Assembly: GCA_944388405.1 (NCBI GenBank)
Contig: CALXIQ010000024.1
Location: 62,001 to 126,000 of the forward strand
DNA from: an uncultured Ruminococcus sp.
GTDB lineage: Bacteria > Bacillota > Clostridia > Oscillospirales > Ruminococcaceae
Reading direction: 5' to 3'
Length of the DNA: 64,000 nt
The translations under genes and the position numbers were made by a program. The notes under the pieces were generated by a model, which was not told the DNA's origin, ran no database searches, and worked only from the letters and a program-made list of their open reading frames with translations. The stretch's first letter is position 1; each line of letters opens with the position of its first letter. Below are positions 46,682 through 54,935 of this stretch, piece after piece.

Positions 46682-46733
46682 TTGCTAATGCTTCGCCTGT
46701 CAATAGGGATTATTAATAGGAGGAAGTATTGAG

Positions 46734-48857
46734 ATGTTTGAAAACTACAGGAAATTTGAAACCACATATGCCGGACGTCCGTTTATCGTTGAAACGGGCA
46801 AGACCTGTCAGCTCGCCAACGGTTCATGCTGGGTAAGATACGGTGAAACCGTGGTAATGGCAAACGTTACGGCGTCTGAAAAGCCAAGAGAGGGTATAGA
46901 TTTCTTTCCTCTTTCGGTAGATTATGAGGAGAGACTTTATTCGGTAGGAAAAATTCCCGGTTCTTTTACTAAGAGAGAGGGCAAGCCCACCGAGAAGGCG
47001 ATCCTTACTTCAAGAATGGTTGACCGTCCCATCAGACCCCTGTTCCCTAAGGATATGAGAAACGACGTTTCGGTGGTTATGACTGTGCTTGCAGTTGACC
47101 CCGACTGCTCGCCCGAGATTGCGGGAATGATTGCAACTTCAATTGCAATTTCGATTTCCGATATTCCTTGGGCAGGTCCTATCGCAGGAATCAGCGTAGG
47201 TCTTGTAGATGGAGAACTGGTGCTTAATCCTACTCTTGAGCAGAGAGCGGTAAATCATCTTAACCTTACCGTTGCAGGCTCAATGGAGAAGATTGTTATG
47301 ATCGAAGCCGGCGCCGATGAGGTTCCCGATGACCTTATGCTTGAGGCTATTCTCAAGGGTCACGAGGAAATCAAGAAGATGGTGGCTTTCATAAACGAAA
47401 TCAAGGCTGAAATCGGCAAGCCCAAGTTTGAGTTTGAGTCCATGGAGCTTGACCACGATATGCTGGATGAAATCATGGCGGCAGTGGGCGATAAGATAAA
47501 ATTTGCGCTTGATACCGATGATAAGAATGTAAGGGACGCAAGAATGCAGCCTGTAACCGACGAGATAGTTGAAACCTTCAGTGAGAAGTATCCTCAGCTG
47601 CCTGAGATAATCGGCGAAGTTGTATATAAGCTTCAGAAAACAATCGTAAGAGATTGGCTGTACGAGGGCAAGCGTGTTGACGGCAGAGCAATCGATGAGA
47701 TAAGACCTCTTGCCGCAGAGGTTGGATTGCTTCCCAGAGTACACGGCTCGGGACTTTTCACAAGAGGTCAGACTCAGGTGCTTACAGTTTGTACCCTTGG
47801 ACCCGTAAGCGACGCTCAGAAGCTTGACGGTATTGACGAAGAGGTAAGCAAGAGATATATTCATCACTACAATTTCCCATCCTATTCGGTAGGAGAAACC
47901 AAGCCTTCAAGAGGTCCCGGAAGACGTGAAATCGGTCACGGTGCGCTGGCTGAAAAGGCGCTTGTTCCCGTAATTCCAAGCACAGACGAGTTCCCCTATG
48001 CCATCAGAATGGTTTCCGAGGTGCTTTCCTCAAATGGTTCTACTTCACAGGGTTCAATCTGCGGTTCAACTCTTGCTCTTATGGACGCAGGCGTTCCCAT
48101 AAAGGCTCCCGTTGCAGGTATTTCCTGCGGGCTTATAACCAAGGACGACGGCAGCTGGATGACCATGGTTGACATTCAGGGTCTTGAGGACTTCTACGGC
48201 GACATGGACTTCAAGGTAGGTGGAACCAAGAAGGGTATAACCGCAATTCAGGTTGATATAAAGGTTGATGGTCTTACACCCGATATTATCAAGGAAGCCT
48301 TTGAGAAAACTCATAAGGCGAGAAACTATATCCTTGATGAGGTAATGCTCAAGGCTATTCCTGAGCCAAGACCTGAAGTCAACAAGTGGGCGCCCAAGAT
48401 GCTTACCACAAAAGTTCCCGTTGACAAGATCAGAGAGGTTATTGGTTCGGGCGGAAAGGTTATTCAGAAGATTTCAGCTGAGTGCGACGTTAAAATTGAC
48501 ATCGAAGAGGACGGAAGCGTATTTGTTTCGGGACTTGACAAGGCTAAGGCAGAACAGGCTATATCCATCATCAACACAATTGCCAACGACCCCGAGATCG
48601 GTGCTATCTATAAGGGTAAGGTTGTACGCATCATGAACTTCGGCGCATTCGTTGAGATTGCTCCCGGCAAGGACGGTCTTGTTCACATTTCAAAGCTTGA
48701 CAAGTCAAGAGTTGAAAAGGTCGAGGACGTTGTTTCCATCGGCGATGAAATTGTGGTTAAGGTTATGGAAATCGACCAGCAGGGAAGAATCAATCTTTCA
48801 AGAAAGGACGCTCTTGCCGACCTTGAGGCAAAGAGAAAAGCCGAAACTAAAGCTTAA
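46734..48857 (+). CDS. pnp: Polyribonucleotide nucleotidyltransferase
   Basis: PNPase, 707 residues, a 3'-5' phosphorolytic exoribonuclease. Domains in order: RNase PH 1 (1-140), helical linker (about 150-230), RNase PH 2 with catalytic GGTKKGITAIQVDIK (about 490-505), KH domain (IREVIGSGGKVIQKI, about 563-578) and S1 domain (YKGKVVRIMNFGAFVEI, about 628-644). TAGGAGGAAG precedes the ATG. A strong bidirectional terminator closes the unit. Confidence 0.97.
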   Translation: MFENYRKFETTYAGRPFIVETGKTCQLANGSCWVRYGETVVMANVTASEKPREGIDFFPLSVDYEERLYSVGKIPGSFTKREGKPTEKAILTSRMVDRPIRPLFPKDMRNDVSVVMTVLAVDPDCSPEIAGMIATSIAISISDIPWAGPIAGISVGLVDGELVLNPTLEQRAVNHLNLTVAGSMEKIVMIEAGADEVPDDLMLEAILKGHEEIKKMVAFINEIKAEIGKPKFEFESMELDHDMLDEIMAAVGDKIKFALDTDDKNVRDARMQPVTDEIVETFSEKYPQLPEIIGEVVYKLQKTIVRDWLYEGKRVDGRAIDEIRPLAAEVGLLPRVHGSGLFTRGQTQVLTVCTLGPVSDAQKLDGIDEEVSKRYIHHYNFPSYSVGETKPSRGPGRREIGHGALAEKALVPVIPSTDEFPYAIRMVSEVLSSNGSTSQGSICGSTLALMDAGVPIKAPVAGISCGLITKDDGSWMTMVDIQGLEDFYGDMDFKVGGTKKGITAIQVDIKVDGLTPDIIKEAFEKTHKARNYILDEVMLKAIPEPRPEVNKWAPKMLTTKVPVDKIREVIGSGGKVIQKISAECDVKIDIEEDGSVFVSGLDKAKAEQAISIINTIANDPEIGAIYKGKVVRIMNFGAFVEIAPGKDGLVHISKLDKSRVEKVEDVVSIGDEIVVKVMEIDQQGRINLSRKDALADLEAKRKAETKA

Positions 48858-48879
48858 GTATATTATTTTATTGCTTGTT

Positions 48880-48919
48880 AAGGCAATACCGTGTGAAAAA
48901 TGCGGTATTGCCTTTTTTG
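48880..48919. terminator. Bidirectional terminator between pnp and spmB
   Basis: Perfect 12-bp stem AAGGCAATACCG / CGGTATTGCCTT with an 11-nt loop and TTTTTG after it on the plus strand; it also serves the convergent spm genes. Confidence 0.92.
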
Positions 48920-49435
48920 TCAGTAAAACAACCTTACAATAAGCGCCGAGAATACAAACCCTGCAAAATCGGCGGTAAGGGACGAGATAAATACAGGAAA
49001 TTCAGCCTTAAGTCTTACTGCGGAGTAGTAGACAGCTATGGTGTAGAATGTGGTTTCAGTGGAGCCCATAAGCACCGAGGCGACTCTGCCGGTAAAGCTG
49101 TCTGCACCGTAAACCGAAAGAATATTATCAAGCACCGCCAGCGAGCCGCTGCCCGATACCGGACGCATCAGTGCAAGGGGTGCAACCTGAGAGGGGAAGC
49201 CTATCTTATCAAGCAAAGGTGAGATTAGCTGTGAAAATGCCTCCAACGCTCCCGAGGCAGACAGCATACCCACCGCCGTCATAAGCAGCAGCAAGGCGGG
49301 AAGTATGTTTACGGCGATTTTCAGGTTTTCATACGCCCCCTGAACAAAAACCTCAAACAAATCTACTTTTTTATAAATACCATAAAGCAGCACCGAAAGT
49401 ATCACAATCGGAGCGGCAAGGTCTGATATAAGCAT
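48920..49435 (-). CDS. spmB: Spore maturation protein B
   Basis: A 171-residue membrane protein of the nucleoside-recognition/Gate domain family, with about five hydrophobic segments and the conserved MRPVSGSGSLAVL and GSTETTFYTIAVY motifs. In Bacillus SpmA and SpmB are needed for full dehydration of the spore core. It follows spmA with a 3-bp gap on the minus strand. Presence suggests, but does not prove, sporulation ability. Confidence 0.95.
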   Translation of the reverse strand: MLISDLAAPIVILSVLLYGIYKKVDLFEVFVQGAYENLKIAVNILPALLLLMTAVGMLSASGALEAFSQLISPLLDKIGFPSQVAPLALMRPVSGSGSLAVLDNILSVYGADSFTGRVASVLMGSTETTFYTIAVYYSAVRLKAEFPVFISSLTADFAGFVFSALIVRLFY

Positions 49436-49438
49436 CTG

Positions 49439-50056
49439 CTACGAGCTCCTTTGAAGGATTTTTGCACGGGGGTATTTCAGCACATTTTTCCTGCCAAAAA
49501 GCAGGTACACTGCCGCCATGCCGAAAATAAGCGAAATCAGCGAGTTTGCAAGTATGGGCAAGGTGCAGTCAAAGGGAGTCGCCGCACCGTATTTTGACCT
49601 TAATGCGCCGATTGTTACGGGAAGAAGCTGAATTGATGCCGTATTAAGTAAAACAAGCATTGCAACGCATCTTGTGGTGTAGGCGGTCTTTTCTTCTTTG
49701 AGTATTTCCCTCATAGCCTTAATTCCCAAAGGGGTGGCGGCGTTTCCTATGCCCAGCAGATTGGCGGTTACATTCATGGCAACTGCTTCCATCGCCTTGC
49801 CATGTTTGTCCAGAGTTTTGAAAAACGGATGAAGTATATATCCCATAAGCCTATTCAACTTGCCGGTCAGTCCGCTCTTTTCGGCGACAGCCATTATTCC
49901 GCCCCACAACCCCATTGCTCCGGCAAGCTGTATAACCAAACCCACTGCATCAGCGGAGGAGTTTATGGCAGCGCTTGAAACCTCTGAAGCATTTCCGCTG
50001 AAAAGAGAATACATTATCGCTAAAAAAATAAACAAAACTACTATGTAATTTAGCAA
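49439..50056 (-). CDS. spmA: Spore maturation protein A
   Basis: A membrane protein of about 205 residues, partner of SpmB. Motifs GLWGGIMAVAEKSGL, NLLGIGNAATPLGIKAM and NTASIQLLPVTIGALRS are those of SpmA. The start is taken as TTG at 50056 because AGAGGTG lies 6 bases upstream (minus strand) and the protein then begins LLNYIVVLF, read as Met. The alternative GTG at 50065 is itself part of that binding site. Confidence 0.93.
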   Translation of the reverse strand: MLNYIVVLFIFLAIMYSLFSGNASEVSSAAINSSADAVGLVIQLAGAMGLWGGIMAVAEKSGLTGKLNRLMGYILHPFFKTLDKHGKAMEAVAMNVTANLLGIGNAATPLGIKAMREILKEEKTAYTTRCVAMLVLLNTASIQLLPVTIGALRSKYGAATPFDCTLPILANSLISLIFGMAAVYLLFGRKNVLKYPRAKILQRSS

Positions 50057-50136
50057 GTTTTTCACCTCTCACAGATAATAAAATGTTAAGTTTCTCTTAA
50101 TTATAGCTTTTTAAAAGATTTTTTCCATAATAGGTA

Positions 50137-50165
50137 TTGACATTAATCGACATAGGTTGTATAAT
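50137..50165 (+). promoter_or_regulatory. Consensus promoter of the AbrB-type regulator
   Basis: TTGACA (50137-50142), 17 bp, TATAAT (50160-50165): a perfect consensus 52 bp before the start codon. Confidence 0.92.
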
Positions 50166-50217
50166 AAAGTTACACACAGGCGTGGTGTGCAAATTTTAAA
50201 GAAAAGGGGTTAGATTT

Positions 50218-50463
50218 ATGAAATCTACAGGAATCGTAAGAAGAGTTGACGAACTCGGCAGGATTGTTCTTCCTATCGAACTTAGAAGAACTTTCGATCT
50301 GAACGTTAAGGATGCTATCGAAATCTACACAGATAACGATATGATTATCCTTAAGAAATTCCAGCGCACCTGCGTATTCTGCAACAGCGCAGAGGACGTA
50401 GTTGAGTACAAGGGCAAGACAGTTTGCTCTGAGTGCATGGCTGAGCTGAAGGGTGAAAAATAA
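50218..50463 (+). CDS. AbrB/SpoVT-type transition-state regulator with zinc ribbon
   Basis: An 81-residue DNA-binding protein. Residues 1-48 are the swapped-hairpin AbrB domain (STGIVRRVDELGRIVLPIEL, LRRTFDLNVKDAIEIY). The C-terminal part (50-78) has two CxxC pairs, CVFC and CSEC, likely a small zinc ribbon. It acts as a dimer or tetramer on AT-rich promoters. AAAAGGGG precedes the ATG. The perfect promoter implies high, constitutive expression. It is close to the AbrB-like regulators of other Clostridia; targets unknown. Confidence 0.94.
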   Translation: MKSTGIVRRVDELGRIVLPIELRRTFDLNVKDAIEIYTDNDMIILKKFQRTCVFCNSAEDVVEYKGKTVCSECMAELKGEK

Positions 50464-50486
50464 TTTACATATGAGTTTCACTCGGT

Positions 50487-50521
50487 AAACAGAGCGGATA
50501 AGTTGTTCGCTCTGTTTTTAT
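50487..50521 (+). terminator. Terminator of the AbrB-type gene
   Basis: AACAGAGCG / CGCTCTGTT with an 11-nt loop, followed by TTTTAT. Confidence 0.9.
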
Positions 50522-50607
50522 TTATATTAGCTTTATCGGGGAATATTACATAAAACGGTGGGACGGGTGTAACAGACGATCTCAGAACCGTTTTTATATT
50601 GCAAACA

Positions 50608-50639
50608 AAATGAGCCTTCGGTCACCCGAAAGCTCATTT
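50608..50639. terminator. Terminator of the minus-strand HD gene
   Basis: AAATGAGC...TTCGG / CCGAA...GCTCATTT, a bulged stem with a 4-nt loop, just beyond the HD gene stop; on the minus strand it is followed by TGTTTGC. Confidence 0.65.
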
Positions 50640-50666
50640 GCTTTTTATTGTGAACAGGACGAAACT

Positions 50667-51266
50667 TTAAAGCTTGCCGCCTTCCATCAGGAAGGTTGCT
50701 TCCATATCGGCAATGTGAACCGCAAGCGCCAGCGGAAACATTTCCAGCGCCCTGCCTATGGTGTTTTTGTTTTCCTCGCCGGAAAAGCCCATATGCCAGC
50801 GTATTGCAAAGGCTTCTTCACGGGTGAGCCGCATGAAGCCGCTTATTATGTAAACAGATTTCTCACCGTGACCGTAGGGAAGCCGATCGTAAAATTCAAA
50901 ATAGGGAACCTTTTCCCAAACACCGTCCTCGTTTTTGGCGTTGCGGTAGCTTATTCTGTAAAGATTCACCTTGCAGAGATCGTGGAGCAGTGCCACGATT
51001 GCTATGCTTTCGTCCGAAAAGTCAAGACCATAGCCGTCCTTCACACGTTCTCGCTCGCAGTAATCCTTAAGGCACTCGTAAACATTTATGGAATGTTCGC
51101 ATAGTCCTCCCTCATATGCTCCGTGATACTTGGTAGAGGCAGGCGCTACAAAGAAATCACTGTTTTCTGACAGCAGCCAATCCAGCAGCCGCTCAGAGCC
51201 GGGCCTTGTAATATGCTCATTGTAAATGCTGATAAACTTGTCTTTTAGAGATTTTATGTTCTCCAT
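50667..51266 (-). CDS. HD-domain hydrolase
   Basis: A 199-residue cytosolic protein with an HD phosphohydrolase core: GLCEHSINVYE supplies the first histidine, ALLHDLCKV the HD pair, and IRWHMGF plus VHIADMEAT the later metal ligands. Proteins of this group act on nucleotides or RNA ends; this one is not matched to a known substrate. GGAGG lies before the ATG. It stands alone, divergent from the cobalamin operon. Confidence 0.88.
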   Translation of the reverse strand: MENIKSLKDKFISIYNEHITRPGSERLLDWLLSENSDFFVAPASTKYHGAYEGGLCEHSINVYECLKDYCERERVKDGYGLDFSDESIAIVALLHDLCKVNLYRISYRNAKNEDGVWEKVPYFEFYDRLPYGHGEKSVYIISGFMRLTREEAFAIRWHMGFSGEENKNTIGRALEMFPLALAVHIADMEATFLMEGGKL

Positions 51267-51299
51267 ATCAATACCTCCGCAGCCTCGTGGTTTTTTATT

Positions 51300-51309
51300 A
51301 TTATATCAT
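51300..51309 (-). promoter_or_regulatory. Extended -10 element of the HD gene
   Basis: On the minus strand TGATATAAT, an extended -10 with no clear -35, 34 bp before the start codon. Confidence 0.5.
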
Positions 51310-51368
51310 AATTTCCACCAAAAGAAAAGCTGTAAAATTAAAATTTGCTTTTATACTTGAAAATAATC

Positions 51369-51398
51369 TTGACAGCCTGTAGGAAACCATGTTATAAT
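51369..51398 (+). promoter_or_regulatory. Promoter of the cobalamin uptake operon
   Basis: TTGACA (51369-51374), 18 bp, TATAAT (51393-51398). Transcription from about 51405 runs into the riboswitch. Confidence 0.88.
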
Positions 51399-51446
51399 TT
51401 CTGTGGCAATATGTGCTCTTTTATTGCCGAAAATTAAATACTTTCA

Positions 51447-51565
51447 GGAACATGGTTTGAAAAGTTGTTAACCGAGTAAGTAATTGGGAATCCGGTTTGA
51501 ATCCGGAACAACCGTCATTACTGTGTTTGGCTTTATAGCCATAAGTCAGAATACTCCCGTGTTCC
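51447..51565 (+). promoter_or_regulatory. Cobalamin riboswitch
   Basis: The core follows the B12-box consensus: GGGAA (51486-51490), then GGTTTGAATCCGG, and the ACTGT of the conserved C-ACTGT block (51520-51524), then AGTCAGAATACTC (51544-51556). P1 closes the aptamer with GGAACATGG (51447-51455) and CCGTGTTCC (51557-51565, one wobble). It represses the downstream genes when adenosyl- or methylcobalamin binds. Confidence 0.88.
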
Positions 51566-51598
51566 GCAGCGGTATTGCCGTCTTGGACGAAGAAGAAG

Positions 51599-51650
51599 CG
51601 CAGCCGACTTTTGCTGAGGTTTTCAGCAGGCAGATGACTGCGTTTTTTGC
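51599..51650 (+). terminator. Expression-platform terminator of the cobalamin riboswitch
   Basis: Outer stem CGCAG (51599-51603) / CTGCG (51638-51642), inner hairpin TGCTGA / TCAGCA, then T6 (51643-51648). Control is therefore probably by transcription termination about 100 nt before the first start codon. Confidence 0.75.
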
Positions 51651-51746
51651 GTTTATCCTGCTTGCTGTGCTTTGCTGTGGTCTGTTGTGCTTTCTTTGCT
51701 TGTCGCATTGAAAGCATTTTTTATTGTCAGAAAAGAGGAATGTATT

Positions 51747-52031
51747 ATGAATAACGACGATAAAACCCAAATAGCAGTTGATATGCTGATAAGCAAAAGC
51801 AAAGAGCTGGGACGGCTGCCAAAGCGAAGCGATTTTGAAAGCAGTGACGTGTGCTTTATAAAACAAAAGCTTGGTCCATGGCCAAGGGCTTTGGAGCGCG
51901 CTGGGCTTAAAGAGGCACTGAAACCCTCAGCTGCCGAAAAAAGCCGTGAAAAACGAGAGCGTGCAAAAGCGAGAAGAAAGGCTGCAAAATCAGACAGCCA
52001 AATCACTAAACACAGGGAGGAAAACAAATGA
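51747..52031 (+). CDS. Small HNH-associated-repeat protein, first gene of the cobalamin operon
   Basis: A 94-residue basic protein without signal peptide. Residues 20-55, LGRLPKRSDFESSD...KQKLGPWPRALERAGL, fit the homing-endonuclease-associated repeat pattern (LGRxPxxxDF...FGxWxxALxxAGL), a small helical DNA-binding unit. No nuclease domain is attached. The C terminus (60-94) is Lys/Arg/Glu-rich. The ATG at 51747 follows AGAGGA. Its stop overlaps the next start (ATGA), so it is translated with the uptake proteins. A regulatory role is possible; nothing in the sequence shows the target. Confidence 0.75.
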   Translation: MNNDDKTQIAVDMLISKSKELGRLPKRSDFESSDVCFIKQKLGPWPRALERAGLKEALKPSAAEKSREKRERAKARRKAAKSDSQITKHREENK

Positions 52032-54058
52032 AATTAACCGCAAAAATTTTGTCATCTGTTGCAGCTGGGGCAATCGCTGCTTGCTCGGTGACATGGTCGG
52101 CTTTTGCCGAAAACGCAAGCGAAACCGTCAGAGTGACAATTGAAAACACCACTTTTTCCGTATCTGACGGAGCAGCCTGGGACGGAACACTGCTTGACGT
52201 ATGGATCGACGTAACCGAGCCTATTGGTGTGGCAGAGGCTGTACAAGCAGCTCTTGAAAACAGCGGCTGCACGATAGAAGGCCTTGATTCGGGATATGTT
52301 ACCGACATCAGCGGCGTGGGAATTGATACCGCTGCGGAAATGGGCGGCTGGATGTTCACACTCAACGACTGGTTCACAACAGACAGTATGTCCGCCTATA
52401 CCGTGTCAGACGGTGACGAAATCTGCTTTCGCTACAGCTGCGACTGGGGAGCGGATATAGGAAGCGACTGGTCGGGCAGCAGCACTCTGCTTGAAAGTTT
52501 GGTTTTCAGCACGGGAACTCTTGACAAATCATTTAATCCCGAGGTGGGAGAATATACTCTTACAATAACCGACGGCTCCGAAAGCGTGCAGGTTACTCCC
52601 ACCGCACAAAACAAAAACTTTCAGGTGCGAATCTACAAAACCAACTACACCCCGGAGATTAACGGCAGCGAATACAAAAGAAGCGAGTATATTCCCATTT
52701 CAGACGGCGATGTTTTGTATATCGGAGTAGGAAACCCCTCCTGGCCCAGTATGAACAGCGGACAGACCGAAACTGTGTACACGATAAACATAAGCTCAGA
52801 AAATGCTGCGGATAACGCTGATATATCGGCAGCTGAACAGGTAGACAGGCTTATCGCTCAGATAGGCGAAGTTACCTCAGGCAGCAAAGCCGCCATAGAA
52901 GCGGCAAGGGCAGCGTATGAAAGACTTACCGACGTTCAGAAAGCGTTGTGCCAAAACTACCATCTTCTCACGGCGGCAGAGGAGGAATATTCTCTGCTTA
53001 CCCAGCAAAAGCTCGCCGATTTTGAAGATATATATGAAAGCGTGGGAAATACCCTTTTAAGCGTCGGTATTCCGCAGGTAGGCTCTATCGGTGGAGAGTG
53101 GGTAGTAATAGGTCTTGCCCGCAGCGGCAGAATAACCGAGGAGTTTTCAAAGGGCTACTATGAAAACGCCGTGAATTTTTTAAGAGCTAACGGTTCGGCA
53201 CAGCTTAGTCGTACAAAATCTGCGGACAATTCAAGAATGATACTTGCCCTTACCGCTCTCGGCTATGACGTTACCAATGTGGGTGGATATAATATTCTTC
53301 AGCCCCTTGCCGATTTTGATTACGTTATCAGACAAGGCGTAAACGGAGCGGCGGCAGCGCTGCTTGCCCTTGATTCAAAGGGCTATGAGATTCCTGTTTC
53401 AAGCGCGGAAAATCTCACAAGCAGACAAAGGCTTATAGGCTATATTCTTGCTGCACAGCTGCCCGACGGCGGATTTTCCCTTGACGGCGAAAATTCAGAT
53501 GTTGATATAACCGCTCTGGTAATCACCGCCCTCGCCCCCTATTACAGTGACCCGACAGTAAAAACAGCAGTGGATAAAGCCCTTGATATGCTTTTATCGG
53601 CGCAGAACAGCGATGGCACATTTTCAAACGGCGGACAGCCAACCTGTGAAAGCACCGCTCAGGTGATAGTCGCCCTGTCAACCCTCGGCATAGACCCCTC
53701 AGCTGATGAGAGATTTGTTAAGGAGGGAGTCAGCGCCGCAGACGCATTGAAGCTTTTTTACCTTGACGGCGGCTTTAAGCACACCCTTGACAGCGACACT
53801 GTAAACAGTATGGCAACCGAGCAGGGATATTACGCAATTGCGTCATATTACAGATTTATTGAAGGGAAAACCACTCTCTTTGATATGACCGACGTTGAAA
53901 GTGCCAATAACCCGACGGTGGAAGGCTCTACCGACAGCCCGGCTCAGCAGACAGATAGCCTGCCTAACACGGGAAACTGCCTAAAATCAATTGCAGTAAT
54001 GCTTACTGCACTATCAATGGGAGCGGTAATAGTGCTTAAGAGAAAGCCAGAAAAATAA
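52028..54058 (+). CDS. LPNTG-anchored transcobalamin-like protein (DUF4430, cadherin-like and alpha/alpha-barrel-like regions)
   Basis: A 676-residue wall-anchored protein, probable cobalamin catcher. Signal peptide to about Ala27. A DUF4430 domain (about 32-143; GGWMFTLNDWF ... SDGDEICFRYSCDWGADIG), the fold of the beta domain of animal transcobalamin. A cadherin-like beta-sandwich (about 150-255). A helical spacer (260-335). An alpha/alpha-barrel-like region (about 335-610) with repeated helix pairs and QLPDGGFSL, NSDGTFSNGG and STAQVIVALSTLG, as in the prenyltransferase/terpenoid-cyclase-like barrel of intrinsic factor. LPNTG (645-649), a membrane helix and KRKPEK. The order, beta domain before barrel, is reversed compared with the animal carriers. 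B12 binding is inferred from the riboswitch, fold and neighbours. Confidence 0.85.
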   Translation: MKLTAKILSSVAAGAIAACSVTWSAFAENASETVRVTIENTTFSVSDGAAWDGTLLDVWIDVTEPIGVAEAVQAALENSGCTIEGLDSGYVTDISGVGIDTAAEMGGWMFTLNDWFTTDSMSAYTVSDGDEICFRYSCDWGADIGSDWSGSSTLLESLVFSTGTLDKSFNPEVGEYTLTITDGSESVQVTPTAQNKNFQVRIYKTNYTPEINGSEYKRSEYIPISDGDVLYIGVGNPSWPSMNSGQTETVYTINISSENAADNADISAAEQVDRLIAQIGEVTSGSKAAIEAARAAYERLTDVQKALCQNYHLLTAAEEEYSLLTQQKLADFEDIYESVGNTLLSVGIPQVGSIGGEWVVIGLARSGRITEEFSKGYYENAVNFLRANGSAQLSRTKSADNSRMILALTALGYDVTNVGGYNILQPLADFDYVIRQGVNGAAAALLALDSKGYEIPVSSAENLTSRQRLIGYILAAQLPDGGFSLDGENSDVDITALVITALAPYYSDPTVKTAVDKALDMLLSAQNSDGTFSNGGQPTCESTAQVIVALSTLGIDPSADERFVKEGVSAADALKLFYLDGGFKHTLDSDTVNSMATEQGYYAIASYYRFIEGKTTLFDMTDVESANNPTVEGSTDSPAQQTDSLPNTGNCLKSIAVMLTALSMGAVIVLKRKPEK

Positions 54059-54078
54059 GCTCATCAGAGGGGATATTA

Positions 54079-54894
54079 ATGCTTGATTTCTTAAAAAAGT
54101 ACAAATTCCGCATTGCGGCAATTGTTATTGTGGCAGTTATTCTTGCTTTTGCATATTGGTACGGTGGAGGTTCTGAGGACTCCCGCGGCTGGGTGGTATC
54201 AGATTCCTCCTATGCCGATTCGCCTGCCGACACTGATTCCTCGGAAGCTTATACCGCCCAATCCCATGCCGATGTAATGTCATCAGAAAGTATATCCGAT
54301 GCGGAGGAAAGCAACCCCGAGGATATATCCTCAGAATCAGCCGAAAGCGTGGCACAAAGCAGTGTGACACAGCAGGAGGATATAGAGAGCCTTTCATCTC
54401 AGGAAGATTCAGAAGCCACAGACAGTGCTATTGTACAGCCTGAGCAGTCCCAGCAGTCAGAAGAAACACAACAGGCTCAACCCCAATGTACTGTTGCAAT
54501 AAGCTGTGGGACGATACTTGAAAATCTTGATAAGCTTGACGAGAATAAGCGAGAGCTTGTGCCCTCTGACGGCTTGATTCTTGCCGAAACAGAAGCGGAT
54601 TTCAATGAGGGTGACACTGCCTTTGACCTACTTCAGGAAGTGTGCAGAGCAAGCGAAATTCACCTTGAAGCTGCCGTCACCCCCTTGTATGGTTCGGCAT
54701 ATATCGAGGGGATAGGCAACATTTACGAGTTTGACTGCGGAAGCCTTTCGGGGTGGATGTACAGCGTAAACGGGGAATTTCCCAATTACAGCTGTTCCGA
54801 GTACACCCTTTCGGAGGGCGATGTGGTGGAATTTGTCTACACCTGCGACCTAGGCGGCGATGTAGGCGGAGATTATTACAGTCAGAACCAATAA
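54079..54894 (+). CDS. Membrane-tethered DUF4430 protein
   Basis: A 271-residue protein. An N-terminal uncleaved helix (about residues 9-28, RIAAIVIVAVILAFAYWYGGG) anchors it, followed by a long Ser/Glu/Gln-rich linker (about 35-135) and a C-terminal DUF4430 domain (about 140-271) with FDLLQEVCRASEI, GSLSGWMYSVNGEFP and SEGDVVEFVYTCDLGGDVGGD. This is the same beta-domain type as in the preceding protein, here without barrel. It could relay cobalamin from the wall-anchored protein to the ECF transporter. AGAGGGG precedes the start. Confidence 0.83.
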   Translation: MLDFLKKYKFRIAAIVIVAVILAFAYWYGGGSEDSRGWVVSDSSYADSPADTDSSEAYTAQSHADVMSSESISDAEESNPEDISSESAESVAQSSVTQQEDIESLSSQEDSEATDSAIVQPEQSQQSEETQQAQPQCTVAISCGTILENLDKLDENKRELVPSDGLILAETEADFNEGDTAFDLLQEVCRASEIHLEAAVTPLYGSAYIEGIGNIYEFDCGSLSGWMYSVNGEFPNYSCSEYTLSEGDVVEFVYTCDLGGDVGGDYYSQNQ

Positions 54895-54935
54895 TACATT
54901 CAGGATAAAGCATAAAGGAGGAGCATGGCAACCTG

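Noticed and set aside
48875..49222. Plus-strand frame opposite spmB
   Set aside because: Shadow of spmB on the other strand; overlaps the bidirectional terminator and has no binding site.
50610..51104. Plus-strand frame opposite the HD gene
   Set aside because: The minus-strand frame has a good binding site, an HD motif and a promoter; the plus frame has none.
51484..51711. Frame inside the cobalamin riboswitch and terminator
   Set aside because: It is fully explained by the aptamer and terminator structures, and has no ribosome binding site.
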